Shown: positions 8,880 through 19,095, counted from the stretch's first letter. The stretch is DNA of 27,312 nt from an uncultured Veillonella sp. (GCA_934202215.1 CAKPXR010000017.1:1-27312), one strand, 5' to 3'. Notes: generated by a model not told the origin, from the sequence alone. Numbers and translations are program-made.

Positions 8880-9814
8880 TGGCATTCGGATTCTTTGATA
8901 AAATTAAAGACGGCTTAGAGAAAACTCGTAAGTCCTTTGTAAAAAACGTAGAAAGTATCGTTATCGGTTATGCACAAATCGATGATGATTTCTTAGATGA
9001 TTTAGAAGCAGTTATGCTTACTAGTGACCTTGGTCCTAAAACGACAGAATATTTGATGAAAGAAATTCGTCGTGGTGTAACAGAAGGCGTTATCAATAAT
9101 ACTGGTGATGTAATGCCATTCATGGAAGACCGCATTACAGAAATGCTTGTTGATCAAGAGGATGAAATTACACTTCACCATCCAGAGGTTATCTTAGTAG
9201 TTGGTGTAAACGGAGTTGGCAAAACTACGACTATCGCTAAGTTAGCTAACTATTACACTAAAGAAGGTAAAAAGGTTATTATTGCTGCAGGTGATACATT
9301 CCGTGCCGCTGCAGCTGACCAATTATCTATCTGGGCTGATCGCGTAGGTGTGCCTATCGTTAAACATAAAGAAGGGGCTGATCCTGCTGCCGTTGTATAC
9401 GATGCAATGGAAGCGGCTAAAGCTCGTAATGCAGACCTCGTTATTGTAGATACTGCAGGTCGTCTACATACTAAAGTTAATCTTATGGAAGAGCTTAAAA
9501 AGATGGGCCGAGTAGCGAATAACCACGTAGAAGGGGCACCGCATCAAACATTGCTCGTTCTAGACGGTACTACAGGTCAAAATGCAGTAAGCCAAGCTAA
9601 ATTATTTGGTCAAGCAGTGCCAGTAAATGGTATTGTAGTAACTAAACTTGATGGTACTGCAAAAGGTGGCGTAGTTATCTCTATTAAAGAGGAACTAGGC
9701 GTACCAGTACGCTGGATTGGCGTTGGTGAAGGCATGGATGATTTGCGTCCATTTAATGCTAAAGAATTTGCTAATGCACTATTTAATAAAGGAATGATTC
9801 AAGGTGACAAATAA
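8879..9814 (+). CDS. ftsY: Signal recognition particle receptor FtsY
   Basis: SRP-type GTPase that receives ribosome-Ffh complexes at the membrane and hands nascent membrane proteins to SecYEG. The 311 residues comprise an N helical-bundle domain (about 1-95) and a G domain with P-loop GVNGVGKT (109-116), [20 protein letters not shown] and the specificity motif [10 protein letters not shown]. The long acidic A domain of enterobacterial FtsY is absent; a short basic amphipathic N-terminus ([20 protein letters not shown]) probably contacts lipid, as in other short FtsY proteins. It is translationally coupled to smc (taATG), and the next gene starts within its last codons. Confidence 0.97.
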   Translation: MAFGFFDKIKDGLEKTRKSFVKNVESIVIGYAQIDDDFLDDLEAVMLTSDLGPKTTEYLMKEIRRGVTEGVINNTGDVMPFMEDRITEMLVDQEDEITLHHPEVILVVGVNGVGKTTTIAKLANYYTKEGKKVIIAAGDTFRAAAADQLSIWADRVGVPIVKHKEGADPAAVVYDAMEAAKARNADLVIVDTAGRLHTKVNLMEELKKMGRVANNHVEGAPHQTLLVLDGTTGQNAVSQAKLFGQAVPVNGIVVTKLDGTAKGGVVISIKEELGVPVRWIGVGEGMDDLRPFNAKEFANALFNKGMIQGDK

Positions 9815-10187
9815 ATATAACCGGGAATTCTTACTTGAATATGTAGAATCTGAAAATAAAAAAAATGAATGTAATGTAAGTCTAGAAAATATGGAAAAGA
9901 TTGTTAGCTTAATCGAGTATTTTGGCATTGAATTATATCGTCCTATTACAAGATTGCTACTTTCAAACTGGGAAGAGATTACAGATCGTATTAATAACTA
10001 TACTGAATCAGATTGGATGATGGCTGATGAAATCCAAAAGACTACGCCTACATTGGATCGCTTCTCCATTGCTATGCTCATCGAAGTATTAGAAGGTGAA
10101 GATACGTTGAACCAAGCAGAAAATGCAGGTCGTCGTTTATCAGAGGAAGAGCTTAAAGCTATCCGTAAACATCAGGATGAACAGTAA
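9804..10187 (+). CDS. Conserved-looking hypothetical protein between ftsY and uvrB
   Basis: I do not recognise this 127-residue acidic, probably all-helical, cytosolic protein. It has no signal peptide, membrane segment or Cys cluster. The start is GTG at 9804, inside the last 11 bases of ftsY, with AAAGGA at 9788-9793 as ribosome site; its stop overlaps the uvrB ATG by one base (taATG). That tight placement implies co-translation and argues the ORF is real. Many Firmicutes have the helix-turn-helix protein YlxM after ftsY, but none of its recognisable sequence is seen here. The C-terminal third ([18 protein letters not shown]) is highly charged. A role linked to FtsY or UvrB is only a guess from position. 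Confidence 0.75.
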   Translation: MTNKYNREFLLEYVESENKKNECNVSLENMEKIVSLIEYFGIELYRPITRLLLSNWEEITDRINNYTESDWMMADEIQKTTPTLDRFSIAMLIEVLEGEDTLNQAENAGRRLSEEELKAIRKHQDEQ

Positions 10188-12367
10188 TGAAACATAATAC
10201 ATATAATTACGAAGGGGGCCAACCATTTAAAGTGGAGGCGCCCTTTACACCTACTGGGGATCAACCAACTGCCATACAATCTCTAACAGAAGGTATTGAC
10301 CGCGGTGAATGGGCTCAGGTCTTGCTCGGTGCCACTGGTACAGGTAAGACATTTACGATGGCAAAGGTTATCGAGGCCGTACAGAAACCGACCTTGATTA
10401 TTGCACACAATAAAACATTGGCTGCTCAATTATGTAGCGAGTTTAAAAGTTTCTTCCCTAATAACGCGGTAGAATACTTTGTGTCTTATTACGATTTCTA
10501 TCAACCAGAAGCGTATATTCCTTCAAGTGATACGTATATCGAGAAGGATGCATCTATTAATGATGAAATCGATAAATTACGACATAGTGCCACTATGAGT
10601 CTCTTTGAGCGCCGCGATGTAATCATCGTTGCTTCTGTTAGTTGTATTTATGGCTTAGGTGACCCTGAGGATTACTCTGAACTCGTATTGTCCTTGCGCT
10701 TAGGTCAGACGAAATCTCGCGATGAAATTCTATCTAAACTCGTAGATATTCAATATACGAGAAATGATATGAACTTTATCCGCGGTACCTTCCGTGTACA
10801 AGGGGATACTATCGAGATTTTCCCTGCCGCTTATAGTGAAAGAGCCATTCGGGTAGAACTCTTCGGCGATGAAATCGATCGCCTTGTAGAGGTCGATGCC
10901 TTAACGGGAGAAGTGATTGCGGAACGTAAGCACGTTGCGGTATATCCAGCATCTCACTATGTAACAACGAAAGATAAGATGCGTATTGCGGTAGAGCGTA
11001 TTGAAGCCGAATTAGATGAACAGTTGGCTAAATTAAAAGCAGCTGACCGTTTACTTGAGGCACAACGTCTTGAACAACGTACACGTTACGATATAGAAAT
11101 GATGCAAGAAATGGGCTATTGCTCAGGCATCGAAAACTATTCTCGCCACATGTCTGAACGTAAGGCTGGGGAAGCTCCATATACATTGATAGACTATTTC
11201 CCAGATGATTTCCTCATCATGGTAGATGAGTCTCATGTAACGATTCCGCAAATTCGAGCTATGTATAATGGTGACCGCGCTCGTAAGGAATCCCTTATCG
11301 AATATGGGTTCCGTTTACCATCTGCACTCGATAATAGACCGCTTAAATTTGATGAATTCGTAGAACGTATCAATCAAATCGTCTATGTATCAGCCACACC
11401 TGGTCCGTATGAAATGGAAGTGGAAACGAATATTGCAGAACAAATTATTCGTCCTACAGGATTATTAGATCCATCCATTGAAATTCGTCCTATTAAGGGA
11501 CAAATGGATGATTTACTCGGCGAAATTCATAAGCGGGCAGCTAAGAATGAACGCGTTCTCGTTACGACATTGACGAAGAAGATGGCAGAGGACTTAACCG
11601 AGTTCTTGAAGGAAATGGGCGTCCGCGTTCGTTATCTCCATTCTGATATCGTTACCATCGAGCGTGCTGAAATCATTCGTGACTTGCGGGCCGGTGTCTT
11701 TGATGTACTAGTTGGTATCAACTTGCTCCGTGAAGGCCTAGATATGCCAGAGGTTTCTCTAGTAGCTATATTAGATGCAGATAAGGAAGGTTTCTTGCGT
11801 TCCGATACGGCTATGATTCAAACTATCGGTCGCGCTGCTCGTAATGTGAATGGTCACGTTATTATGTACGCTGACCGCGTAACCGGTTCTATGCAACGAG
11901 CTATTGATGAAACCGATCGCCGTCGTGCTGTGCAAGAGGCCTATAATATTGAACATAATATTACGCCTAAGTCTGTTTCTAAAGATGTAAAAGAACTTAT
12001 TGAGTTGACGAAAATTGAAGAAGATATGGTCACCGATGGGAAGGACTTTTTACCGAAGAAGGGGAAAAAGAAATCCTCTACAACAGGTATGGACCATGGA
12101 CACGAGCCATATGCTCAAGAGGTTTCTACTCCTAAGGTGGCAGATATAACGCCAGAAGAGTTATTCAATAAAATTGAAGAACTTGATCGTCAAATGAAGG
12201 CCGCTGCAAAGCAGCTTGAATTTGAAAAGGCAGCTAAGCTTCGCGACCAATTAGGTGAACTACGTCAGCAATGGTCCGATATGCATAGTGCAGGAGATAG
12301 TAGGTTAAAGAAACCTGCTTCTTCAAAATCTAGAAAACGTTCTAGCTCAAAAGGTACATCTAAATAA
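10187..12367 (+). CDS. uvrB: UvrABC system protein B (excinuclease subunit)
   Basis: Damage-verification helicase of nucleotide excision repair, which takes DNA from UvrA and recruits UvrC. Walker A GATGTGKT is at residues 48-55, the damage-probing beta-hairpin appears as [12 protein letters not shown], Walker B as MVDESH, and helicase motif VI as QTIGRAARN. The UvrC-contacting UVR motif is near 658-690 ([20 protein letters not shown]). At 726 residues it exceeds the usual 660-690. The extra length is a Lys/Ser-rich linker before the UVR motif and a basic tail after it ([16 protein letters not shown]), both likely disordered. It is coupled to the preceding 127-aa gene and thus to smc-ftsY. 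No LexA-type box was seen. Confidence 0.97.
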   Translation: MKHNTYNYEGGQPFKVEAPFTPTGDQPTAIQSLTEGIDRGEWAQVLLGATGTGKTFTMAKVIEAVQKPTLIIAHNKTLAAQLCSEFKSFFPNNAVEYFVSYYDFYQPEAYIPSSDTYIEKDASINDEIDKLRHSATMSLFERRDVIIVASVSCIYGLGDPEDYSELVLSLRLGQTKSRDEILSKLVDIQYTRNDMNFIRGTFRVQGDTIEIFPAAYSERAIRVELFGDEIDRLVEVDALTGEVIAERKHVAVYPASHYVTTKDKMRIAVERIEAELDEQLAKLKAADRLLEAQRLEQRTRYDIEMMQEMGYCSGIENYSRHMSERKAGEAPYTLIDYFPDDFLIMVDESHVTIPQIRAMYNGDRARKESLIEYGFRLPSALDNRPLKFDEFVERINQIVYVSATPGPYEMEVETNIAEQIIRPTGLLDPSIEIRPIKGQMDDLLGEIHKRAAKNERVLVTTLTKKMAEDLTEFLKEMGVRVRYLHSDIVTIERAEIIRDLRAGVFDVLVGINLLREGLDMPEVSLVAILDADKEGFLRSDTAMIQTIGRAARNVNGHVIMYADRVTGSMQRAIDETDRRRAVQEAYNIEHNITPKSVSKDVKELIELTKIEEDMVTDGKDFLPKKGKKKSSTTGMDHGHEPYAQEVSTPKVADITPEELFNKIEELDRQMKAAAKQLEFEKAAKLRDQLGELRQQWSDMHSAGDSRLKKPASSKSRKRSSSKGTSK

Positions 12368-12445
12368 TATACAAAATAGACATCATACATTGTTATTCAC
12401 TATATTTGATATTGTGTTGGAAAATGTATGTAGCTAGAATGACCT

Positions 12446-12475
12446 AAACAGATCTAAATAGATTCAAACAGATTG
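12446..12475 (+). repeat. Three tandem 10-bp repeats upstream of uvrA
   Basis: AAACAGATCT, AAATAGATTC and AAACAGATTG follow each other with no spacer. The 10-bp period is one turn of DNA, so a protein would meet each copy on the same face. They end about 12 bp before the -35 position of the proposed uvrA promoter. This suggests an operator or A-tract upstream element; three short imperfect copies could also be chance in AT-rich DNA. Elsewhere in the gap 12368-12590, CATACATT (12384-12391) and AATGTATG (12423-12430) form an 8-bp inverted repeat. Confidence 0.45.
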
Positions 12476-12507
12476 TAAGAAAATACATAGATTATATAGA
12501 CTATATG

Positions 12508-12516
12508 TGCGATAAT
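12508..12516 (+). promoter_or_regulatory. Candidate uvrA promoter (extended -10)
   Basis: TGCGATAAT matches an extended -10 element (TG-n-TATAAT with one mismatch). The -35 position near 12488-12493 (TAGATT) is weak. It is the best promoter candidate in the 223-base uvrB-uvrA gap. Confidence 0.4.
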
Positions 12517-12547
12517 ATACATATATTATTTCATGTTAGTAAAAATT

Positions 12548-12576
12548 GAGATGATGCCGATTGGTATCATCTCTTT
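12548..12576 (+). terminator. Hairpin directly upstream of uvrA
   Basis: An 11-bp stem with one G-U pair, GAGATGATGCC (12548-12558) and GGTATCATCTC (12563-12573), closes a GATT loop and is followed by only TTT. It ends just before the weak ribosome site AGGGAA of uvrA (ATG 12591). It may end the uvrB transcript, or, if the promoter at 12508 is used, form in the uvrA leader and affect its translation. The short T-run makes a strong terminator unlikely. Confidence 0.55.
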
Positions 12577-12590
12577 AAATAGGGAACATA

Positions 12591-15443
12591 ATGAAAGATC
12601 AATTGATAGTAAAAGGTGCGCGTCAGCATAACCTTAAAAATATAGATATAGCCTTACCACGAGATCAGTTTATCGTTTTGACTGGTCTCAGTGGTTCTGG
12701 TAAATCGTCCTTAGCGTTTGATACGATTTACGCAGAAGGGCAACGACGCTATGTAGAGTCCTTGTCTGCGTATGCTCGTCAATTCTTAGGACAAATGGAT
12801 AAACCTGATGTAGATTATATTGAAGGCTTATCTCCAGCGATTTCTATCGACCAAAAGACGACAAGCCGCAATCCTCGTTCTACAGTTGGTACTGTAACGG
12901 AGATTTATGATTACTTGCGTCTATTATTTGCTCGTGTAGGTCACGCCCACTGTCCACAATGTGGTAAGCCTATTACACAACAAACAATACAACAAATGAC
13001 AGATGATGTAATGAGCTTCCCAGAAGGTACTAAGATTTTAGTATTGGCGCCTATGATTCAAGGAAAAAAAGGGGAACATAAATCCGTCTTTGAACAACTT
13101 CGTAAAGAAGGCTTTGTTCGTGCCCGCGTAGATGGCGTTGTACGTACATTAGATGAAGATATTACATTAGAAAAAAATAAAAAACACTCCATCGATATCG
13201 TAGTAGACCGACTCGTTGTAAAAGAAGGCATCGAATCCCGCTTGGCAGACTCTATGGAGACCGCATCAAAATGGGCAGAAGGCATCGTAGTGATTCAAGA
13301 GGTAGACGGCCCTGAACACATGTATAGTCAACACTTTGCATGTCCAGATTGTCATATTTCCTTACCAAAAATTGAACCGCGCATGTTTTCCTTTAACAGC
13401 CCATTTGGTGCTTGCCCAGCATGTTTAGGTATTGGATCCACTATGGAAGTAGACGAAGAACGCGTTATTCCAGATGGCTCTATTAGCTTTGCCGATGGTT
13501 GTGTGCAAGCATTGAGCTCTAATCCTAATGCATGGTTTATGCGTCAAGTAGAAGGCTTACTAAAAGCTAATGGCTATTCTTTAGATTCTACCTATGATGA
13601 ATTGCCAAAAGCATTACAGAAGAAGGTTATGTATGGTACGACGGATAAGGTAGCTTTCACCTATGAAAATATGAGAGGTGAAGTAAAGGAATTCTTTACG
13701 GAGTACGAAGGTATTTTGCCGATGGTAAAACGCCGTCATAGTGAAGCATCTACCGATTCTATGCGTGAAGAGTTTGAAAAATTTATGTCCATTAAGCCGT
13801 GTACTACATGTCATGGTGCTCGTCTTAAACCTGAAGTGTTAGCTATAACCGTAGGGGATAAGAATATCAATGAAGTGACGCAATTGACCATTAAAGAAGC
13901 ACTGGACTTCTTTGGTAATTTACAGCTAACAGAGCGGGAACAAGTGATTGGTGCTCAAATTCTTAAGGAAATCAATGCTCGCCTTGGGTTCCTCAATAAT
14001 GTAGGCCTCGATTACCTTACCATGAACCGTAGTGCAGGGACCCTTTCCGGTGGTGAAGCACAGCGTATTCGCTTGGCCACACAAATTGGCTCTGGCCTTG
14101 TTGGTGTGTTGTATATTTTAGATGAACCTTCCATCGGTTTACACCAACGAGATAACGATCGTCTCATCGATACCTTGAAAGGTTTACGTGACTTAGGCAA
14201 TACATTGCTCGTTGTAGAACACGACGAAGATACGATGCGGGCTGCGGACTATCTCGTAGACATCGGTCCAGGTGCAGGTGAACATGGCGGTCAAATTATT
14301 GCAGCTGGTACTGTAGACGAAGTGATGAAGGTAGAAAACTCCATTACTGGTCAGTACTTGAGTGGTCGTAAGTTTATAGCGCTCCCTGAAGAGCGACGTA
14401 AGCCAGGTAAAAACTGCATCGAAATTCGCGGTGCGAAGGAAAATAATTTACAAAATGTAAATGTAAAATTCCCTATCGGCCTATTTAATGTGGTTACCGG
14501 TGTCAGCGGTTCTGGTAAGTCTACCTTAATCAATGAAATTCTTTATAAAGGTTTAGCTAATCAATTGTATCGCTCTAACCATAAAGTAGGGGTCCATAAA
14601 GAAATCCGTGGCTTAGAATATATCGATAAAATCATCAATATCGATCAAAGCCCTATCGGTCGTACACCTCGCTCTAATCCAGCCACATATACAGGTGTAT
14701 TCGATGCTATACGCGAGCTATATAGCCAAACACCAGAGGCTAAGATGCGAGGCTATAAACAAGGTCGCTTTAGTTTTAATGTAAAAGGTGGTCGCTGTGA
14801 AGCTTGTCGTGGCGATGGCATTATTAAGATTGAAATGCACTTCTTACCAGATGTATACGTACCTTGCGAAGTATGTAAAGGTGCTCGCTATAATCGCGAA
14901 ACCTTAGAGGTCAAATACAAGGGCAAATCTATTGCCGATGTATTAGATATGACCGTAGATGATGCAGTAGAATTCTTTAGTGCTATCCCTAAAATTCACC
15001 GTAAGATGGTTACCTTACAAGAGGTAGGTCTTGGTTATATCCGTTTAGGTCAAGCTGCCACAACATTATCTGGTGGTGAGGCTCAACGCGTTAAATTAGC
15101 TACTGAATTGGCTCGTCGTAGTACAGGCAAAACCCTTTACATTCTTGATGAACCTACTACAGGCCTACATGCTGAAGATATTCGCAAGCTCTTAGATGTA
15201 CTACAAAAGCTTGTCGATGGTGGCGATACAGTGGTCGTTATTGAACATAATCTAGATGTTATTAAGATGGCGGATCATATCATCGATTTAGGCCCAGAAG
15301 GTGGTAATCGCGGTGGTACCATTGTAGCAACAGGTACACCTGAGCAAATTGCTAAGGTAAAAGAAAGTTATACCGGTAAATTCTTAGGCCCTGTATTAGA
15401 ACAGACTAAGAAGTTTATGACAGCAGCTAAAAATAAGAAATAA
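12591..15443 (+). CDS. uvrA: UvrABC system protein A (damage sensor ATPase)
   Basis: Dimeric ABC-type ATPase that finds bulky DNA lesions and loads UvrB. The 950 residues hold two ATPase modules: Walker A GLSGSGKS (32-39) and GVSGSGKS (637-644), signatures [12 protein letters not shown] (from 485) and [12 protein letters not shown] (from 826), and Walker [11 protein letters not shown] and [10 protein letters not shown]. Zinc-binding Cys pairs are visible, including CPQC, CPDC with CPAC, and Cys736/739 with Cys759/762 in the second module. ATG 12591 has only a weak AGGGAA ribosome site. It is separated from uvrB by 223 bases with promoter-like and hairpin elements, so it is probably its own transcription unit. 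Confidence 0.98.
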   Translation: MKDQLIVKGARQHNLKNIDIALPRDQFIVLTGLSGSGKSSLAFDTIYAEGQRRYVESLSAYARQFLGQMDKPDVDYIEGLSPAISIDQKTTSRNPRSTVGTVTEIYDYLRLLFARVGHAHCPQCGKPITQQTIQQMTDDVMSFPEGTKILVLAPMIQGKKGEHKSVFEQLRKEGFVRARVDGVVRTLDEDITLEKNKKHSIDIVVDRLVVKEGIESRLADSMETASKWAEGIVVIQEVDGPEHMYSQHFACPDCHISLPKIEPRMFSFNSPFGACPACLGIGSTMEVDEERVIPDGSISFADGCVQALSSNPNAWFMRQVEGLLKANGYSLDSTYDELPKALQKKVMYGTTDKVAFTYENMRGEVKEFFTEYEGILPMVKRRHSEASTDSMREEFEKFMSIKPCTTCHGARLKPEVLAITVGDKNINEVTQLTIKEALDFFGNLQLTEREQVIGAQILKEINARLGFLNNVGLDYLTMNRSAGTLSGGEAQRIRLATQIGSGLVGVLYILDEPSIGLHQRDNDRLIDTLKGLRDLGNTLLVVEHDEDTMRAADYLVDIGPGAGEHGGQIIAAGTVDEVMKVENSITGQYLSGRKFIALPEERRKPGKNCIEIRGAKENNLQNVNVKFPIGLFNVVTGVSGSGKSTLINEILYKGLANQLYRSNHKVGVHKEIRGLEYIDKIINIDQSPIGRTPRSNPATYTGVFDAIRELYSQTPEAKMRGYKQGRFSFNVKGGRCEACRGDGIIKIEMHFLPDVYVPCEVCKGARYNRETLEVKYKGKSIADVLDMTVDDAVEFFSAIPKIHRKMVTLQEVGLGYIRLGQAATTLSGGEAQRVKLATELARRSTGKTLYILDEPTTGLHAEDIRKLLDVLQKLVDGGDTVVVIEHNLDVIKMADHIIDLGPEGGNRGGTIVATGTPEQIAKVKESYTGKFLGPVLEQTKKFMTAAKNKK

Positions 15444-15482
15444 AATAGAGTATTAAATTTAGTTTCTATAAAAAATCACACC

Positions 15483-15549
15483 GGAAATAGAATACATTTT
15501 CTAAGCATGTACCATGAACATATCTTAGCGAAGAATGTATTCTATTTTC
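15483..15549 (+). repeat. Long inverted repeat in the uvrC leader
   Basis: AAATAGAATACATT (15485-15498) is repeated exactly in inverted form as AATGTATTCTATTT (15534-15547). The pairing extends outwards through a G-U and a G-C pair to 15483/15549. Inside, CTAAG (15501-15505) pairs with CTTAG (15524-15528) and ATGT with ACAT. The RNA hairpin would end about 15 nt before the uvrC ribosome site (AAAGGAGG, 15565-15572). Only TTTTCTTG follows, so it is a weak terminator; a leader structure or protein site is equally possible. The 133-base gap has no other clear element. Confidence 0.65.
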
Positions 15550-15576
15550 TTGAAATCTATAAAGAAAGGAGGATAT

Positions 15577-17403
15577 ATGCCATCTGAAGAATTACTAGAG
15601 AAGGTTAGTCATTTACCGACTACACCGGGTGTGTATTTATGGCGCGATCAGTACAACCGCATCATCTATGTAGGTAAGGCTATTAACTTACGTAATCGCG
15701 TGCGTTCTTATGTGCGTAATGATGCCAACCGAGCACCTAAGGTTACGGCTATGATGAAGCGTGCCGTCGATGTGGAAATCATCCAAACCAAGACAGAGAT
15801 GGAAGCTCTCATATTAGAGAATACGCTTATCAAGGAGCACGAGCCTAAATACAATATTCGGCTCCGCGATGATAAGACTTATCCGTATGTGAAAATCTCC
15901 GTGCAAGAAGATTATCCACGCGTATATATGACACGTCGCCTTGAACGGGATGGTGCTAAATATTTTGGTCCTTTCACAGATGTTACATCGGTCCATGTAG
16001 TATTGAAATTGATACGCCAGTACTACCCACTGCGCACATGTAAGTCTATGAAGGTAGAGCGCCCATGTTTGCAATATCATATGCATTATTGTGAGGCTCC
16101 GTGCTTCAATAAGATATCAGTACGGGATTATCGGAAATACATTGATGAAATCATAGAGCTCTTTGAAGGTAAGCCTATACCATTACTTAAAGAATTAAAA
16201 GAGAAGATGGAAGTAGCTGCAGAAGACTTACGCTTTGAAGATGCAGCACGCTATAGAGATCAGCTGTCTAGTATTGAGAAAATCCAAGAAAAGCAACGGA
16301 TGGTTACACAACGAGGCGACTTAGATGTATTAGGGATTGCTGTTGATACATCTATGGCCTGTGTACAATTATTGTTCATCCGTGGTGGACGACTATTAGG
16401 TCGTGAGAATTACTTTGTTCAACACGATGGAGATAGTCCAGAAACGATCATGACGGACTTTATCAAGCAATACTATGGGGATACGAACTTCATTCCGAAG
16501 GAATTATTATTACCGATGGATAGTTCTGATAGAGACTTATTGAGTGAATGGTTTACACAGCTCAAAGGTCAGAATGTAGAGGTATCTGTGCCTCAACGTG
16601 GCTATAAGATGGACATGATCAAGATGGCCCACGAGAATGCAGAAACCTTCCTTGAAGAACGACGTCGTCAATGGCAGTACCAAATCGATAAGACTGGTGG
16701 GGCTGTTAAGAAATTAGCGGAAGTCTTAGATTTGCCACGATTACCAGAACGTATGGAATGTTTCGATATTTCCCATACGCAAGGATCTGAAACTGTTGCG
16801 TCTATGGTTGTCTTTGAAGGTGGTAAGCCGGCGAAGAAGGAATATCGTCGCTTTAAACTGAAGACTACACAAGGTAAGCCGGATGACTTCAAATCCATGG
16901 CGGAAATCATGGAACGACGCTACGGTAAGGAAACAGATTGGCCTATGCCTGACCTTATTATCATCGACGGTGGTAAAGGGCAGCTCAACGCAGCATTGCC
17001 GTTAATACGCGCCGTAGGTGTTACTGATGTGCCTGTTATCTCCTTGGCTAAACGCATTGAAGAGGTCTTTGTAGAAGGACAATCTGAAAGTATCATTTTG
17101 AGCCATCACACACCAGAACTTCAATTGCTGCAACAAATACGTGATGAAGCCCATCGATTTGCTATTACATATCATCGCAAATTGCGAGGTAAACGTAACT
17201 TAGAGTCTATTTTAGATCATATCGAAGGGATTGGCCCTAAACGCCGTAAAGCTCTATGGGCGCATTTTAATAGTTTAGAGGCTATGAAAGAGGCATCTAT
17301 TGATGAACTTTCAAAGGTAGACTCTATGAACTATAAAACGGCAGAAGCATTATATAATTTCTTCCGTATGTCCAAAGTAGAAAAACAAGATATATTGAAA
17401 TAA
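15577..17403 (+). CDS. uvrC: UvrABC system protein C (excision endonuclease)
   Basis: Makes both incisions around a lesion held by UvrB. The N-terminal GIY-YIG nuclease shows TPGVYLWRD and IIYVGKA (residues 16-34). The UVR motif that binds UvrB is near 204-235, the RNase H-like 5'-incision domain contains ECFDISHTQG with Asp397, and tandem helix-hairpin-helix DNA-binding motifs lie at about 555-600 (GIGPKRRKALW). Length is 608 residues, typical. The ATG at 15577 is chosen: it follows AAAGGAGG by 4 nt and starts the conserved N-terminus. An upstream in-frame ATG at 15535 lies inside the leader hairpin and would add 14 unlike residues. It ends at a bidirectional terminator. Confidence 0.97.
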   Translation: MPSEELLEKVSHLPTTPGVYLWRDQYNRIIYVGKAINLRNRVRSYVRNDANRAPKVTAMMKRAVDVEIIQTKTEMEALILENTLIKEHEPKYNIRLRDDKTYPYVKISVQEDYPRVYMTRRLERDGAKYFGPFTDVTSVHVVLKLIRQYYPLRTCKSMKVERPCLQYHMHYCEAPCFNKISVRDYRKYIDEIIELFEGKPIPLLKELKEKMEVAAEDLRFEDAARYRDQLSSIEKIQEKQRMVTQRGDLDVLGIAVDTSMACVQLLFIRGGRLLGRENYFVQHDGDSPETIMTDFIKQYYGDTNFIPKELLLPMDSSDRDLLSEWFTQLKGQNVEVSVPQRGYKMDMIKMAHENAETFLEERRRQWQYQIDKTGGAVKKLAEVLDLPRLPERMECFDISHTQGSETVASMVVFEGGKPAKKEYRRFKLKTTQGKPDDFKSMAEIMERRYGKETDWPMPDLIIIDGGKGQLNAALPLIRAVGVTDVPVISLAKRIEEVFVEGQSESIILSHHTPELQLLQQIRDEAHRFAITYHRKLRGKRNLESILDHIEGIGPKRRKALWAHFNSLEAMKEASIDELSKVDSMNYKTAEALYNFFRMSKVEKQDILK

Positions 17404-17433
17404 AAAAGAGCATCTTACATAAGATGCTCTTTT
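17404..17433. terminator. Bidirectional terminator between uvrC and the MATE gene
   Basis: A 13-bp perfect stem, AAAAGAGCATCTT (17404-17416) and AAGATGCTCTTTT (17421-17433), closes an ACAT loop. The A-run on one side and T-run on the other give a terminator on both strands, serving the convergent uvrC and MATE genes. Confidence 0.93.
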
Positions 17434-17450
17434 AGTGTATTAACTGTTAT

Positions 17451-18794
17451 TTAGTTTTGTTGACGTTGAATGTACCATGTACGCCAGGTAAATAATATAC
17501 CTGCCACTAGTACGCTGGATAGTAAGCCAATCCATACGCCAAATGGTCCATAATTAGGATTCTTAGCAAGAATATAGGCGGTAGGGAAGCATACACCCCA
17601 ATAGGATACGAGAGATATGTAAAGAACTACTTTTACATCTTTATAAGCCCTCAATATACCTTGCAACGGTGTTCCTATGGCATCGATGGCAGCGAAAAAT
17701 ACACCATACCCAAGGAAGCTATAGATGAGTTTATATACTTCGTTGTCATTTGTAAAGAGATCAGCAATAGTATCCATGTTGGTGAATGTGAATGTACAAA
17801 TCATAATAGCCAACACAATGGCTAAGATACGAGAGATATAGGAGTATTGGATAGCCTCTTGTTTACGACCTGCACCGAGTTCATAAGCAACTGCAATAGT
17901 GGAAGCCATAGCAATACTGAGCGGTAAACAGTAGAATACGTTGGTAAAGGAAATAACTGACTGATGAGCCGCTACGATGGCTGATCCAAAGTGGACCATC
18001 AATAGGCCAGCAATACTAAATATACTCGCTTCAAAGAAGATGGAGAAACCAATAGGAATACCTACATGTAACTGTTCGCAAATATAGTGGAAACTTGGTT
18101 TGTATAAGTTTTTAAAAATCCGATATCCCTTTAGTTTCGGATGTAATAGCAATACTAAACTAAAGAGAATAAAGTTAGTCCAACAAGCACCGGCTATACC
18201 ATAACCAGCACCGACACCACCGATCTCTGGAAATCCGAAATGCCCAAAGATAAGCGAGTAGTTCAAGAATACGTTCACAATAAAGCTTGTAAATACGATG
18301 GCCATAGAATAATGTGTTAATCCATGACTGTCGACTGTATTGCGTAAGGTATTGACCCAAAGAAGAGGGAATAAACCTATAGCAAAAGCTTTCAGATAAC
18401 TAATACATACCTCCGCTGCTACAGCTTCAAGATTGAGGGCAGTCAGTAGTGGTCGTAAGCCAAAGAGGCCAATCATTAAAATAATAAATGCTAAGCCCGT
18501 ACCTATATATAGGCCTTGGTAGAATATCGTTGCAATATTATCAGTTTTCTTAGCCCCTAATAACTGAGAAATAATCGGTGTAATACCTAATAATGTTCCC
18601 TGTGCAAAGATATAGAAGAGGAGCCATAAATTATACCCCGTAGCAACCCCTGCTAAATCTATCGTACTATATTGTCCCGTTAAAAAGATGGCTATAAATG
18701 TACCACCGATAAGGGAAAATTGCGTTATGCACATAGGAGTAAATAGTTTAATGAACAACCATAACTTTTGTAATATAGAATATGTTTGATACAT
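17451..18794 (-). CDS. MATE-family multidrug/toxin exporter
   Basis: Inner-membrane antiporter expected to expel cationic or aromatic compounds using a Na+ or H+ gradient. The 447-residue chain is nearly all hydrophobic and fits 12 membrane helices in two six-helix halves. MATE-like stretches include TPMCITQFSLIGGTF in helix 1, GTLLGITPIISQLLGA in helix 2, and the paired second-half segment PIGFSIFFEASIFSIAG. The ATG whose first base is 18794 is chosen because GGGAGGT lies just upstream on this strand. The frame stays open for 51 more codons to 18947, but those lack MATE similarity and overlap the probable promoter. It is the only minus-strand gene in the window. Substrate cannot be read from sequence. 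Confidence 0.9.
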   Translation of the reverse strand: MYQTYSILQKLWLFIKLFTPMCITQFSLIGGTFIAIFLTGQYSTIDLAGVATGYNLWLLFYIFAQGTLLGITPIISQLLGAKKTDNIATIFYQGLYIGTGLAFIILMIGLFGLRPLLTALNLEAVAAEVCISYLKAFAIGLFPLLWVNTLRNTVDSHGLTHYSMAIVFTSFIVNVFLNYSLIFGHFGFPEIGGVGAGYGIAGACWTNFILFSLVLLLHPKLKGYRIFKNLYKPSFHYICEQLHVGIPIGFSIFFEASIFSIAGLLMVHFGSAIVAAHQSVISFTNVFYCLPLSIAMASTIAVAYELGAGRKQEAIQYSYISRILAIVLAIMICTFTFTNMDTIADLFTNDNEVYKLIYSFLGYGVFFAAIDAIGTPLQGILRAYKDVKVVLYISLVSYWGVCFPTAYILAKNPNYGPFGVWIGLLSSVLVAGILFTWRTWYIQRQQN

Positions 18795-18818
18795 ACTTAC
18801 CTCCCTTAGTAATGATAT

Positions 18819-18845
18819 ATTATACGATACCATAAAGCAGTCTAA
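18819..18845 (-). promoter_or_regulatory. Probable promoter of the MATE gene
   Basis: Read on the minus strand: TTAGAC (18845-18840), 15 bp, TATAAT (18824-18819), then the GGGAGGT ribosome site and the ATG at 18794. The -10 is perfect, while the -35 and spacing are poor. Confidence 0.45.
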
Positions 18846-19031
18846 TTTAATAGATAAATTCCTTAGGAATTGGGAATTAAATATAGAGTGAAATATAGAA
18901 CTATATATATTATCTACTACTCTATAATTGAGAAGTTTTTGAGTCATAGAGATTTTATTTGTAACGTTATGTTTTTCTCATTAATATGAATAGAGTATGC
19001 TAAAAATGAATATATATTTTACAAATTGAAT

Positions 19032-19061
19032 TTTACACCACTGAACTATATCGATTATAAT
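19032..19061 (+). promoter_or_regulatory. Probable promoter of the first terC gene
   Basis: TTTACA (19032-19037), 18 bp, TATAAT (19056-19061). A start near 19068 leaves a leader of under 30 nt before the TTG start, too short for a manganese riboswitch. The gap 18795-19095 otherwise shows only AT-rich sequence. Confidence 0.55.
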
Positions 19062-19095
19062 GTATATACTATAGTTATATTCTAAGGAGGATACA

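Noticed and set aside
9804..10187. YlxM, expected after ftsY in many Firmicutes
   Set aside because: Length is similar, but the recognisable helix-turn-helix sequence of YlxM is absent; left as unknown.
12446..12475. Start of a CRISPR array
   Set aside because: The repeats are 10 bp with no spacers and only three copies; no cas genes are present.
10100..15576. LexA/DinR-type SOS boxes for the uvr genes
   Set aside because: No GAAC-n4-GTTC-like dyad was found upstream of uvrB, uvrA or uvrC when reading both strands.
15535..15576. Longer UvrC starting at ATG 15535
   Set aside because: It lies within the leader hairpin and has no ribosome site, whereas ATG 15577 has AAAGGAGG and begins the conserved N-terminus.
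18795..18947. Longer MATE protein of 498 residues starting at 18947
   Set aside because: The extra 51 codons are not MATE-like and cover the promoter; a strong ribosome site supports the start at 18794.
19061..19095. yybP-ykoY manganese riboswitch upstream of terC
   Set aside because: The predicted leader is under 30 nt and lacks the conserved GC-rich paired elements; the leader of copy 2 is also short.
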